This document shows positions 33,880 to 44,310 of a stretch of 64,000 bases of DNA, in pieces (the first letter of the stretch is position 1; each line of letters begins with the position of its first letter). Below the pieces are notes generated by a model. The model searched no databases and was not told the origin of the DNA. It saw only the letters and a program-made list of their open reading frames with translations. Both the position numbers and the translations under genes were made by a program. Source of the DNA: Romanomermis culicivorax (lineage: Eukaryota; Nematoda; Enoplea; Mermithida; Mermithidae); the NCBI GenBank assembly GCA_963922205.1, contig CAWUHX010000017.1, positions 620,001-684,000 of the forward strand, read 5' to 3'.

Positions 33880-35314
33880 GGGGCCCGTTGCATAAAACGT
33901 ACAAGTTACAAGCTATAAGTAACAAGTTACAAGCTACAAGTTACAAGTTACAAGTCACAAGTTGCAAATTACAAATGAAAAAAGCTACCAGTCATACAAG
34001 TTGGCGTTGCATATAAATTTTTTGTCTACAAGCAAAAAATTTTAAAGTCCATAGTCAAGTTTACAAGTCACACAAGTATGTTACAGTTGTATAGTCTGTT
34101 TTTCTTGAAATGCTTCTGAATAACTAAAGTGGAAAGCAAGTAGTATTTCAGATTTTCACGATTTTCTTGTAAACGATACATCATATAGGTCTAGAAATTT
34201 GTGAGCATATTGACCTAACCTTTGACAATTTTTTGAGTGAAAAATATTTCGGTAAGAGTTTGACGACACTACTGATCTGCGTCACTGTTTTTATTTGAGA
34301 TCATTTTATAAGAAACATACTGTAGGATTTGTAATTTACAATTGTAGTTTTTCGAGGTTACAAGCCCTACACGTATAAATTACAAGCGTTTTTTATGAAG
34401 GGATTTTTACAGGGTGATTTTACATGTTGTACAAGCATATTACAAGTGTACGAAAAACCGTTGCATAAAATTTTTTTACAGTTGTACACTTGTAAAAATG
34501 CCGTCAACATTCTCGTAACAATCAAAATTAATTCTTCTATAAAATCGTGTTCAGAATCTCTACTTGCAGTAAAAATATCCAATAGCCTAAATACGGATAA
34601 CCCTACATGCACGGGAGAAAAATTTTTAGGGGGAAGGGGGGCAGAGGGGCGAATTTTTCCTTTTTCGTATACCTCCCCAAATTCCTAACCCCCTCTTGTG
34701 CCTTCAGGTATGTGGAAAACACTTGTTGGACTTGTAGTTGATTTTTTAATGTACATTTTACTAAGAGTTTAATATCACAACGAATCAATCTATTAAAACG
34801 AATAAAGTTTATACGACTCTAAAGAAAAATGGCTGCTCCATCCATTACAACTAAATTTACGAAAAAAATTGCTGAAAGAAAAGAAGAAATTGATTGAAAC
34901 TAATTACTTATTAGTGAAATTTGACCTGTAACTCTATCGCACGTTGAAACATTGCGCATTTTTTTTCAATTGTAGCACTAATACTTCTGTTCAAAGCCCG
35001 ACTTGCACGACTTGTAAATTCAACAAAAAATGTGTGTTAAAATGTTTAACTACACATGTAACTGGCTTGTAGCTACAAACAGTTTTATGCAGCGCTGCGC
35101 TTGTGATATTTCTCTTGTAGGACTTGTAATCGTTACAAGTGCTTTAATGCAACAGCAGCTGATAAATTGCAGTTGTAGCACTTCTTGTAAAAATTTCACC
35201 TGTAGGACTTGTACTTGTAGCTTTAACTTGTAACTTTTATGCAACGGAATTCACAAGTAATTTATGGCCTGCATGACTTGTAACGACTACAAGTGTTTTA
35301 CGCAAGAGGTCCCA
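33880..35314. mobile_element. TTACAAG-repeat element with inverted ends
   Basis: The left end reads GGGGCCCGTTGCATAAAACG, followed by about eight ACAAGTTACAAGCTA-type repeats (33900-33980). The right side has inverted counterparts (CTTGTAACTTTTATGCAACG at 35227-35245, and CAAGTGTTTTACGCAAGAGG to 35310). More TTACAAG words and a CCGTTGCATAAAA occur at 34340-34480. A TATAGTCTG MITE is nested inside. Exact ends are uncertain because the right-hand words occur twice. Confidence 0.55.
34090..34325. mobile_element. MITE, TATAGTCTG family (best copy)
   Basis: The left end is TATAGTCTGTTTTTCTTG and the decayed right end AAGAAACATACTGTA. This 236-bp copy preserves the family's internal order and is the reference I used for the others. 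It is nested in the TTACAAG element. Confidence 0.75.
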
Positions 35315-35394
35315 GGCCAAAGCTGCTGGTGGTAAAGGATCATCCGCGGCTCTATCCCCAGCAAGTCCCCATACACACCAAAAAATGCAGAAAA

Positions 35395-35595
35395 ATATAA
35401 AAATTCCAAGATTTGGACTACTGTAGCTCTGCGAATTTTGATTTGTTTACGGAATGAATACTGCCACAATACTTAGCGGGTAAAACTACTTGAACTGTCT
35501 AATTTTTAAATATCATTTTTTTCGACTTATCATAGGTCAATGGGAAACAAGGTCGAATTTCAGAAAGCAATTGTTAAAACTTTTGGTTTTTTATC
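35395..35595. repeat. Fragment of long-TIR arm family
   Basis: GACTACTGTAGCTCTGCGAATTTTG, then a GACTTATCATAGG word and finally GAATTTCAGAAAGCAATTG, follow the order of the right arm at 15.9-16.1 kb, ending at the outer terminus. Only the outer part is present. Confidence 0.6.
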
Positions 35596-35806
35596 GGCCA
35601 TTCCAGATCTTTTCGGGAAGCCGACAAAAAAAATAATATGTTCCTATTATGTCTGGTTGCATCGTTCAACGATGTGCAAGTTTGGCTTATTGGAGTAATT
35701 ATAGTGAACCAGAAGTTTCCAGATATATCGGTAGTTGTATTGTCCAATTGAGGTATACTGTAATTATTCGTGCTATGTCATCTGGTCGTCGACCACGGTT
35801 TTTTTT

Positions 35807-36502
35807 CCTCTAATAATGGGGTCTTTTGAGGAATAAAATTTCGAAATGAGGAAAAAAATTTTGGGTATAGTTGTCATTGTGGAAAAAATTTTGGGGAACT
35901 CTAAACCGAAAAGATGCGTTTTGGTGGACTTTAAAATGTAAAAATCTCAGAATTTTCGGCCATGGGCACTGATTTTTTTTCCACATTTGCACCACTCACT
36001 GTTTTTTTTCCACATTTGCACTATAATGTGGAAAAAAATCTGGAATGTTGGAAAATTTTTTGAGATCTTTCCACAAATGTGGAAGCAAAATGGCTAATTT
36101 TAACAATACGGTAAGTAACCAAAATTGCCTGAAATTGTGTTTTCCTTGTTAGTGGTTGCTCAAAAGTACAGAATTAGTTTGGTTTTTAGGGCGGTCGGAG
36201 TGGAATGGTGAATGGCGAGGTCAAAAAGAACTTGGAGGGGGGGGGCTTAGGCTTAGGCTTAGGATTTTGGTAGAAAGGTATGATTACTGTAATTTCCATG
36301 AAAAATTTTCAAATTTTTTTTAAAATTTTTTTTTTGGAAATTACTGTTTTCCAACCTTTTTTCCAAAATTTTTTTTAAGTTTTTGATTTGAAACATTGAA
36401 AAATGGCGGTTTTTGGTAAAAAGTCGAACTTACAGTATTGTAAATTCCTGCCGCCGGCGCTTCGCGCCGGTTGTTGTAACATTAATAATCATAATTATTC
36501 AT
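35807..36502. repeat. Hairpin repeat family, copy with empty target site
   Basis: Dispersed repeat recognised by TTTCCACATTTG words, AAACCGAAAAGATGCGTTTTGG (35905-35925) and, at 36455-36475, the inverted word CCGGCGCTTCGCGCCGG. The 35905 segment is the unoccupied paralogue of the insertion site at 39719-39912. A short (TTAGGC)3 run lies at 36242-36262. Confidence 0.6.
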
Positions 36503-36705
36503 CATACCTGTAAGACCTCCGACCAGTTGGGGGGGGGGGGGGGGGGTAGGAAAAAGTCGAAATTTTTCCCAAAAAGGCCAAAAAACATACACTTTTTTGA
36601 AAAAAATTTTTTTTTTTCCAAACTGGGGGGGGGGGAATGATTTTGGGTATAGGGTTGGCCGAGTTGGGGGGGTCCCCCCCCCCAACCCCCCCAAGTACAG
36701 GTATG
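36503..36705. mobile_element. G-run hAT-like MITE, copy 2
   Basis: Ends CATACCTGTAAGACCTCCG and AGTACAGGTATG. An exact 8-bp duplication TTATTCAT lies at 36495-36502 and 36706-36713. Long G and C runs; internal GGTTGGCCGAGTTGGG. Confidence 0.9.
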
Positions 36706-38735
36706 TTATTCATTAAGTAGCTCAGGCGCGGCTTTTATCGTGTCTACCTTCATTTATCACTTAATCTACAATAGTTTTCATCATCCTAAACGTATTATCT
36801 CATGTTTTAATTGGTAATCAATATTTTATCATGATATTTAATGAAGATTCACATTTTTTCCTTTTGAGAAAGATCAATATCACGTCAAGTCTCTATGCTT
36901 TTTCATGCGATTATTTCTTTGCTAACGTAAAATCAATGAAAAAGCTTCATGGAAATATCTTTCGGAAATTTATAAGCAGGGGTTGTCTACACATCAAAAA
37001 TGACCTGCTGATCTCAAATAGTTATCAAATGCCATACTCTGATCGAAGTCGCCCCTGATCAAAGTCACCCCACTTTACCTTACTCTTCTTACTCACATAT
37101 TTTCGACCAAGTTCATGAGAGTTTACAAATACATTACAGATTTTAAAATTTTTCAAGAAAAATTCTAGAAATTACGACTTTTGAACACAAAATTGGAATC
37201 TAATTCTTGTAATAAATGTTCAGAAAATTGATTTTCCAGCATCCCAGAATGTCAATATACCCAAAAGATTACCATCTTTTTTGGGCTTTCACTTGTCATC
37301 ATTTAGAGGACTTAACCATCGATTTCGTGTGTAATTCACGTCAATTATGCTCTTGGATAGTTTGCTAGAAAATTTGTTCAACAATGCTTGTAGATTAGGC
37401 TTTTAAGTCGAACATTTCAATTTTTTCTTCAATTTTAATGAATTAACTTCTCTAAAAACATCGGACGGCTCGTAAAAGCTCAAAAACAGTGCGATAAAGC
37501 GTCTGTGAGCATTTTTAAGCGAAAAAACGAGGATTTTAAGACGAAAAAAGTTTTTTCCACATGTGGAAAAAAAATTTGACCCCTTTCCACATTTGTGCAA
37601 AGAAGTTCGTGGAAAAAAACAGAAGTCATGGGTAAAATGATAACTATATTCTATCAGGCGCGGCTGTTAGCATATCTACTTCGACTTAATGCTCAACAGT
37701 TTCTATCAATCAAGTTAGCTCGTCTCATTTTCTAATCGTTTACTGTCAATTTTGTCGCGGAAATTAAAGATTTTTCATCAATTCTCAATTTTTTCTCCTA
37801 ATGATTGGAATTTTTTTAACGTTTGCAATCTGAACTTTTGCGTTTATTGGAGGTGGAAATTGAAGACATCATTCTAGACTGCGATTTTAAAACTTTTGTT
37901 CACGAATTATCTGTTGGAGAGATTTATTTTTCAGCGTAAACCCGAAAAGTTCGCGCCGGAATGGGGAGCAAATTACACCTCACCAGTCTGATTTTAATTT
38001 ATTTCCCAACGTTAATAAGGTTCATTTTCCAGCGTTTCAGAAAGTGAAAATCAAAAAATTTTTCCGGCGCTCCACGCCGGACCAAGAACCAATTAAAATT
38101 AGATGATTCTAATCGGAATCACAGAAATGTTGAAGCGGATAAATTCATGAGAACTCTATCGTTAACTTGCTTTATCCGCTCCTATAGAACACCAATATAT
38201 TCTTCATGAGCTCATTTTGACTAACATAACCAGAATTTTCTCATTTTTGCAGGTTTCTGACTACAAATACAACAAAATGCTTGAGTATGCTCCTTAAATG
38301 CATAAAAAAGCATCCGTAGCCACATTATAAGCGTTCTTAGAAAAGTGGAAAAATTTTTGGAAAATGACGAAAAAAATTTTGGGTCCGGTTCTCATATGGA
38401 AAAAATCTTCGAGGAAAAAAACAGTGTACGTCGACACTGTTTTTTTTTCCACGAACTTTGTTCCACAAATGTTGAAAAAGTTCAAAGTTTTTTTCCACAC
38501 GTGGAAAAAAATTTTTTCGTCTTAAAATCCTTGTTTTTCGCTTCAAAATGTTCATAAACGTTCTATTTGAGTGTTTTTGAGCTTTTTGAAGCATTCTGAT
38601 AATCATTCTGATTATATATCTTAAAAATTAGATTTAAATTTTGTGTTCATGAATCATATAATCGTAATTTCTAGAAATTTATCATTCGAAAAATTTTAAA
38701 ACCATCAATTTGTTCGTAGCCTTTAATAAATTTGG
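36706..38735. repeat. Hairpin repeat family, tandem and inverted pieces
   Basis: Pieces of the same dispersed repeat in both orientations: GCGCGGCTTTTATCGTGTCTACC (36725-36745) and its relative at 37655, TTCCACATGTGG words (37555), GCGCCGG/CCGGCGC half-hairpins at 37935 and 38060, and a segment at 38280-38425 that is the inverse of 53040-53170. No coding sequence. The empty form of another insertion site lies at 36785-36800 (see 40082-40895). Confidence 0.5.
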
Positions 38736-38908
38736 CCAGTTGGAGGGGGGGGGGGTAAGTCGAAAATTTTGGGGGAGTCGAAATTTTTCCCAAAAAAGCC
38801 AAAACATACACTTTTTGTCCATTTTTTCTAATTTTTTCCAAACTGGGGGGGTTGGGTATATGGTTGGCCAAGTTGGGGGGGGGGGTGGGTCCCCCAAGTA
38901 TAGGTATG
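38735..38908. mobile_element. G-run hAT-like MITE, copy 3 (left end missing)
   Basis: Begins abruptly at GGCCAGTTGGAGGGG without the terminal CATACCTGTAA and ends AGTATAGGTATG. The flank on the right (CTGCTGATCTCAA) matches 37010-37020, so it sits in the hairpin repeat. Confidence 0.75.
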
Positions 38909-40081
38909 CTGCTGATCTCAATTAGTTATCTAATGCCATACTCTGATCAAAATCACCCACTTTACCTTAATATGCAAAATTGCCCATTAAGCATGAAATA
39001 ATACGTTTAGGATGATGAAAACTATTATGATCATATGATCGTAATTTCTAGAAATTTATCATTTGAAAAATTTTAAAACCATTTTCGTAACCTTTCATAA
39101 ATTTGGCCAAAAAGCTACGAGTCAAAAGCGTAGAATTTTTCAAAAATACTTTCATGAAGTTTTTGAATGCAATTCACGTTAATAAAGGAACAAAAGCTTC
39201 AAAAAATTAGAAACTTGACGTGTTGATCCTTCTCAAAAAATGTATGAAGGAAAAAATGCGGACCTTCGTTAAATATAAAGATATAATATGCAAAATTGCC
39301 CATTAAACATGAAATAATACTTTTAAGATGAAAACTATTAAAGATTGAATGGTACAAGTGCAGGTAGACATGCTAAAAGCCGCGCCTGAGCTTACTAATG
39401 AAAAATAATGATTATAAGAAAGAGATTTGGACCTCCTAAAATGCACCAAAATGCATCTTTTCAATATGAAAACGTCAAATCTTTCTTCCACATTTGTGGA
39501 AAGATCTCAAAATTTTTTTCCACATTCCACATTTTTTTCCACATTATAGTGCAAATGTGGAAAGAAAAATAGTGGTCGTCGACTGTTTTTTTTTTGTGCC
39601 GAAATATGGTTTTTGGCACTGTTTTTTCCCCAAATCGTGCTTTTTGGTAACAAAATTCGGAAAAGGGAAGAAAATTTTGGGCTCTTTTCCCCTGTGGGGA
39701 ATTTGGAGATCGAATACCGAAAAGATCATACCTGTAAGAGGTCCGACCAGTTGGGGGGGGGGGGGTCGAAAAAATACGAAATTTTTCCTAAAAAAGACCA
39801 ACAACATATACACTTTTTTTGCTAATTTTTTCCATACTGGGGGGGGGGTTGGGTATATGGTTGGCCAAGTTGAGGGGGGCCCAATCCCCCCAATTACAGG
39901 TATGGAAAAGATGCATTTTGGTGCATTTTAGAATTTCAAAATCTCAAAATTTGCCGGCGCTTTGCGCCAAGTGTAACTTGATTTATAATAATTATGTATA
40001 TTACGTATAGCTCGGGCGCGGCTTTTAGCATGTCTACCTTCATTTATCACTAATCTATAATAGTTTTCATCATCTTGAACG
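38909..40081. repeat. Hairpin repeat family
   Basis: Further copies of the dispersed repeat around the insertions: TTTCCACATTTGTGG (39485), GTCGTCGACTG (39572) and CCGGCGCTTTGCGCC (39953-39967). The block 39040-39110 repeats 38665-38735. Confidence 0.5.
39727..39904. mobile_element. G-run hAT-like MITE, copy 4
   Basis: Ends CATACCTGTAAGAGG and AATTACAGGTATG. An exact 8-bp duplication GAAAAGAT lies at 39719-39726 and 39905-39912. The unoccupied paralogue (one GAAAAGAT) is at 35909-35916 in the same repeat family, which proves both the ends and the duplication. Confidence 0.95.
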
Positions 40082-40895
40082 CAGAGGTTTTTTTCGGCAC
40101 AGGCCAGGTTGCGATGTGCAACCTGGGGAAAAATTTTGGTTGCACAGATAAATTTTTGGTTGCTAACTCTAAATTCGATAAATTTGCGTAAATTTATCGG
40201 AAAAAACCATCGCAAACTAGTTTTATTGTATTTTATTCGTTCCGCGTCAGTTTTAGACATTTAAAATCCATTTTTCTGAGTTTTGGAGAGAAAATGAAAA
40301 GATTTTATGACTAGACTAGAGTACTAGAGTGATGTGTTCGGCGCGTAGCGCTGAAAATTTTTTCAGGATTTCAATATTCTAGAACGCTGGAAAATGGATC
40401 ATTTAATCTTTTATTTCCCAGACAGAAGGTTTGATTTATCATTGAATTTAATTAATTTTCAGTCGGACAAACTGAAATTCAAAAGCTAGGCAAGCGACTA
40501 AGACTTAAGATCTTTCAATCGGCAAAAATTACTACACGCAAAATGTTTTGATCACATGAAAGTTGAAATTTTTATGAAGATCGCAAAAAAATTTTGGGAA
40601 AATGACCGAGAAAAATGTTAGTTTTCATCAAATTCGTCAACAAACAATCCAGGATCAAACATTTATCCATAATATGTTGATAATAAAAACCTATTGACAC
40701 TAACTAGAATGATCTTTTCTAGCTGCACATTAGAATATTATTTTCCATTTTAGAACGCATAAAAATGCATCTCTGGACAGAAAACCCTATCACCTAATCA
40801 AAAGGGCAGTCAGGCCTCAAGTTGCACTGTGCAACTTGGCGAAAAAATTTGGTTGCACAGCCCGAAATTTGGTTGCTGTGTGCAAAAAAACCCTG
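40082..40895. mobile_element. 814-bp hAT-like non-autonomous element
   Basis: Ends CAGAGGTTTTTTTCGGCACA and TGCAAAAAAACCCTG are imperfect inverted repeats. Subterminal words GTTGCGATGTGCAACCTGG (40108) and GTTGCACTGTGCAACTTGG (40822) are palindromic. Flanking 8-mers CTTGAACG and CTTAAACG match at 7 of 8. The empty paralogue is at 36783-36800. Confidence 0.75.
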
Positions 40896-41707
40896 CTTAA
40901 ACGTATTATCCCATGTTTTAACTGGTAATCTTCAATATTTTATGCTGATATTTAAGTTAAAGGGATGTAACTTTGGCCAAAATCGAGTCAATCTGACTTC
41001 TTCAACGTATAACTTGTTATACAAGGGGAATTCGTAAAAATGTTTCATGGAACTCATGTCAAAATGTCAGAAAAATCGATTAAACACATCCTTTCATGAG
41101 TAGCATGCAGATTTAACCTACCGTAGATCGTTGAAAAGAGCTCACTTTGTGACCAGTGTTACCCACCATGGTGGTCAACTTTGATCGCCATCACAATTTC
41201 TGTTCAAGTTTCTTTTTCGACAAAGAATCGTTATATCTCATCACAGATAGAACGCAAGAAAACAAATTTTGGATACGAGGTAACATAACTATAGACCTTT
41301 ACTGTCACAAAATTTCAGCTGAAAATGATGAATATCATCAACAGCAAAAAAGTTTTCGGAAAACTACTCCCGGCAGTCCCAAGGGTGGGTAACTTTGGTC
41401 AATTGACCTAATAAAGTGGCTGTCCTGAAAAACATTGTGTTATTCAGATACATCAAGTTGAGAGGCATGAAAATATCAATATGAATGAAAATAACAACAT
41501 CAATCATTCAAAATTTATTGACGAAAAAAATTAACCTGTCGACCAATGTTACCCACCGGTGAGTAACATTGGTCGACACACAAAAATATGCACATGCACA
41601 TTAAATTTCCCTGATTTTTAGACGTTTTAGGGGCCGAAAATGCACGCAAAATTACATAATACCATTTGACTATTTTTATTTGCCTCGAATGCGAGCGAAT
41701 TACCTTT
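40896..41707. other. Gene-free stretch with GGTAACATTGGTC words
   Basis: Contains repeated words of the type GTGGGTAACTTTGGTCAA (41152 inverted, 41385) and a 40-bp palindrome at 41538. These may be the remains of one decayed TIR element. A plus-strand open frame at 41156-41392 has no family. Confidence 0.4.
41538..41577. repeat. 40-bp palindrome
   Basis: Each arm of 20 bp reads outward from ACCGGT. The arms GTCGACCAATGTTACCCACC and GGTGAGTAACATTGGTCGAC pair at 19 of 20 positions with no spacer. Confidence 0.9.
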
Positions 41708-41913
41708 CACACCTGTAATTGGGTGGGGGGTTGGGGGACACCCCAACTTGGCCAACCCCGCAACTTACCCCCAGACTTGGAAAAATTGGAAAGAATTGGC
41801 AAAAAAGAGCCTTTTTTCGCTTTTTTGGGAAAGTTTTCGACTTTTTTTGACCCCTATCCCAAAATTTCGGGTTTACCCCCCCCCCCCAACTGGTCGGACC
41901 TCTTACAGGTATG
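41708..41913. mobile_element. G-run hAT-like MITE, copy 5 (inverted)
   Basis: Ends CACACCTGTAATTGGG and CTTACAGGTATG. Internal CCAACTTGGCCAACC and CCAACTGGTCGGACC show the reverse orientation. Flanking 8-mers TTACCTTT and TTATCTTC match at 6 of 8. Confidence 0.8.
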
Positions 41914-42905
41914 TTATCTTCGAATAGTATATTTGTATCACCGCAATAAGCTTATACATAGCTTGTCAATGACTGATGAAGGAATAGCAATTTTGAACTT
42001 CCTCTATTCATTCAATGGTCGTACTGGGAACCGAAATTCTTATTGTTGGTGTCTGATTCAAACAGAAAAATTGACATTGTTGGTACAATTTTTCGACCAA
42101 ACATTCATGCAACTTTTGACTAGTTTTCTTCAGAGAAAGCGATTGTATAGACATCCTTAAGTTAACCTTTACATCGTTGTTAGGAAGATAGTCGTAACTG
42201 AAAATTAACGAAAAATATAAATTTCCTGACAAATTCTATAAGAATATCTGTATTCCCCCGCACAATTCGATATCTGTTCGAATCGTATAAACCGTTTTCT
42301 CGGTCAGTTTTTCTTATCTCACTGACACTGTCATGGTGGTTACATAAAATGGGTAGGCACGATTTTTCTGCAAATTAGTGCGGTAAAATTATCTTTAGTT
42401 ATAATTTTATCAAACTTTTGGCATGAAACTTTTCTTTTTGGCCCTTTGTGCCAATTAGCACAAATGTCCGTGCACAAAAAATACTGGTGGTCGGTTTGTC
42501 CCAATCATTCAGTTTTTTGCCCGAAAACATGACTTTTGACACAGAAATATTTGGAATGGCATAAAAAATTTTGAGCGTTTGTGCCAAACTCAACTTTTTG
42601 AAGGGTCAAAACTAAATTTCCTTCATTTTTAAGCGGGACGGGCTGACCTAAAACCAATGTTTTTTTGTGCACTGACATTTCAATGGACTTTGTAGGACTT
42701 GTTTGTTATGCGTCCACATCGAAAACGACAAACTAGCAGCTGTGGCATAATAAAAGTTTTTTGTGGAGTATTTCACTAGTGCATGTTATGTGCCTCATGA
42801 TCAAGTGTTTTATGCGTCTGAATTTGTAGCCTTCTTATGTGTCTCGTGGAAATAGCCAACGTATTCATATTTCACAGCATGTTTGTTGCATTTTATGGTA
42901 CTGTT
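41914..42905. other. Gene-free stretch
   Basis: AT-rich. The region 42400-42700 repeats short TTTGTGCCAA/GTGCACAAAA words on both strands, possibly a decayed element. No defensible gene. Confidence 0.4.
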
Positions 42906-43060
42906 CTATTATACCCCCGCCACTAATTTTTTTTCTTACTGAAGACCTTATTTTAATCAAATGTTCTTTTTTCTGGTTGGATTCGAACCTCCTACCCAAA
43001 TCACCTTGAGACTCGAAGACTGATGCTCTATCCACTCGACCACAGGCTCGTGTAAAAACA
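42906..43060 (-). repeat. tRNA-derived SINE
   Basis: On the minus strand there is an A box TGGTCGAGTGG (43042-43032) and a perfect B box GGTTCGAATCC (42989-42979), 43 bp apart. This is the internal RNA polymerase III promoter. The acceptor and anticodon stems do not pair, so it is not a functional tRNA. A purine-rich tail follows toward 42906. Confidence 0.7.
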
Positions 43061-43143
43061 TTTACTTTAATCATAATAAAATACTAATTTTCGGGTGACA
43101 TAAAAAGAGCAATATCGCGTAGCATAGAATCAAATGGGCAGTT

Positions 43144-43184
43144 ATCTGCCACTATAGCCTAAGCCTAAGTCTAAGCCTAAGCCA
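43144..43184. repeat. (GCCTAA)n run
   Basis: Four to five near-perfect GCCTAA units, one with a C-to-T change. The inverse (TTAGGC)3 is at 36242-36262, and each lies beside a long G run. Confidence 0.7.
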
Positions 43185-43284
43185 AAAGTTAAAAAATTGG
43201 TGGGGGGGGGGGGTTTAATAGAACAGTACCCATTTTATAATGAATCCTTTTTTCAGCAATTTTTCGCAAATTTTGGAGTACAAA

Positions 43285-43505
43285 CATACCTGTACTTGGG
43301 GGGGGGGGGGCCCAACTTGGCCAACCCAGTACCCAAAATCATTTACCCCCCCAACCCCCCCCCCCCAGTTGGGAAAAAAAATAAAAAAATTTGCCAAAAA
43401 GTGTATGCTTTTTGCCCTTTTTTGGGAAAAATTTCGACTTTTTCCTACCCCCCCCCCAAAATTTCGGATTTACCCCCCCAACTGGTCGGAGGTCTCACAG
43501 GTATG
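43285..43505. mobile_element. G-run hAT-like MITE, copy 6 (inverted)
   Basis: Ends CATACCTGTACTTGGG and TCACAGGTATG. An exact 8-bp duplication AGTACAAA lies at 43277-43284 and 43506-43513. Contains several C runs and one G run of ten or more. Confidence 0.9.
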
Positions 43506-44115
43506 AGTACAAACGGTTTTTGAGAGGTCGTTTGTACCAGTGCTAATGGACCGAGTACAAAAAAAACACTGTATGCACCTGCAGTCATTGTTACAAAAAG
43601 TTGCCAAACAATCGGCCATTGGCCGATTATTTGGCAAAACATCGGCCGATGGCAGAAAAACGCAACAATCGGCTGATGCCTCACTGATGCATCGGTCCAT
43701 CACTAGAGGAGAACCGAACCCAAAATTTTTTCCTCATTTTCTAGAAATTTTCCACATTTTGAAAAACGTTTATAATGCTTTTTTGGATGCTTTTTTCTGC
43801 ATTTTAAGAGCATGCTCAAACATTCTGATGTTTTTAGAATCAGTAACCTATAAAAACAAAATCTGTTCATTTCAGTCAACTTGAGCTGATGAATGACAAT
43901 TGATGTTCTACAGGAGCATAAAGCATATTAACGATAGAGTTCTCATGAATTTATCTGCAATTACCATTTCTGTTGTTGCAATCAGAATGATCCAAATTTA
44001 TTTACTTCGTAGTCCGGCGCGGAGCGCCAGAAAAATTTCCGGTTTTTCACTTTCTAAAATGCTGGAAAAAAGCCTTAACAACGCTGAAAAATACATTACA
44101 ATCAATTTGATGATA
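43506..44115. repeat. Mixed repeat: ZBED-hAT-type end and hairpin repeat
   Basis: 43600-43710 carries CATCGGCCGATGG words and ends GCATCGGTCCATCACTA, the same right end as the hAT element at 47085-48824. From 43720 the hairpin repeat follows, with CCGGCGCGGAGCGCC at 44014-44028. Confidence 0.6.
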
Positions 44116-44129
44116 TAGAGATAGAGGTG

Positions 44130-44310
44130 TATCGAGTCCAAAATTTTAAGAATATCGGGTTCAGGTCCAAAACTTTAGGAATATCGGGTCCGGGTCCAAA
44201 ATTTTAAGAATATCGGGTCCGGTTCCGGGTCCAAAATTTTGAGAATATCGGGTCCGGGTCCAGCAAAATAGTGGGCTAATTTCGGGTCTCATTTTGGGTC
44301 CGGGTCCATT
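44130..44310. repeat. GGGTCCGGGTCCAAAATTTT subterminal tandem repeats
   Basis: About five units of roughly 30-36 bp, each ending AGAATATC. The same units occur at 45770-45890 (same orientation) and, inverted and more decayed, at 50885-51045. Confidence 0.8.

Noticed and set aside
36242..36262. Interstitial telomere proving a nematode
   Set aside because: Three units (and four at 43144) can arise by chance or as part of a repeat; too little to assign a phylum.
42940..43060. A functional tRNA gene on the minus strand
   Set aside because: A and B boxes are good, but the acceptor and anticodon stems do not pair and no anticodon can be assigned; a SINE fits better.
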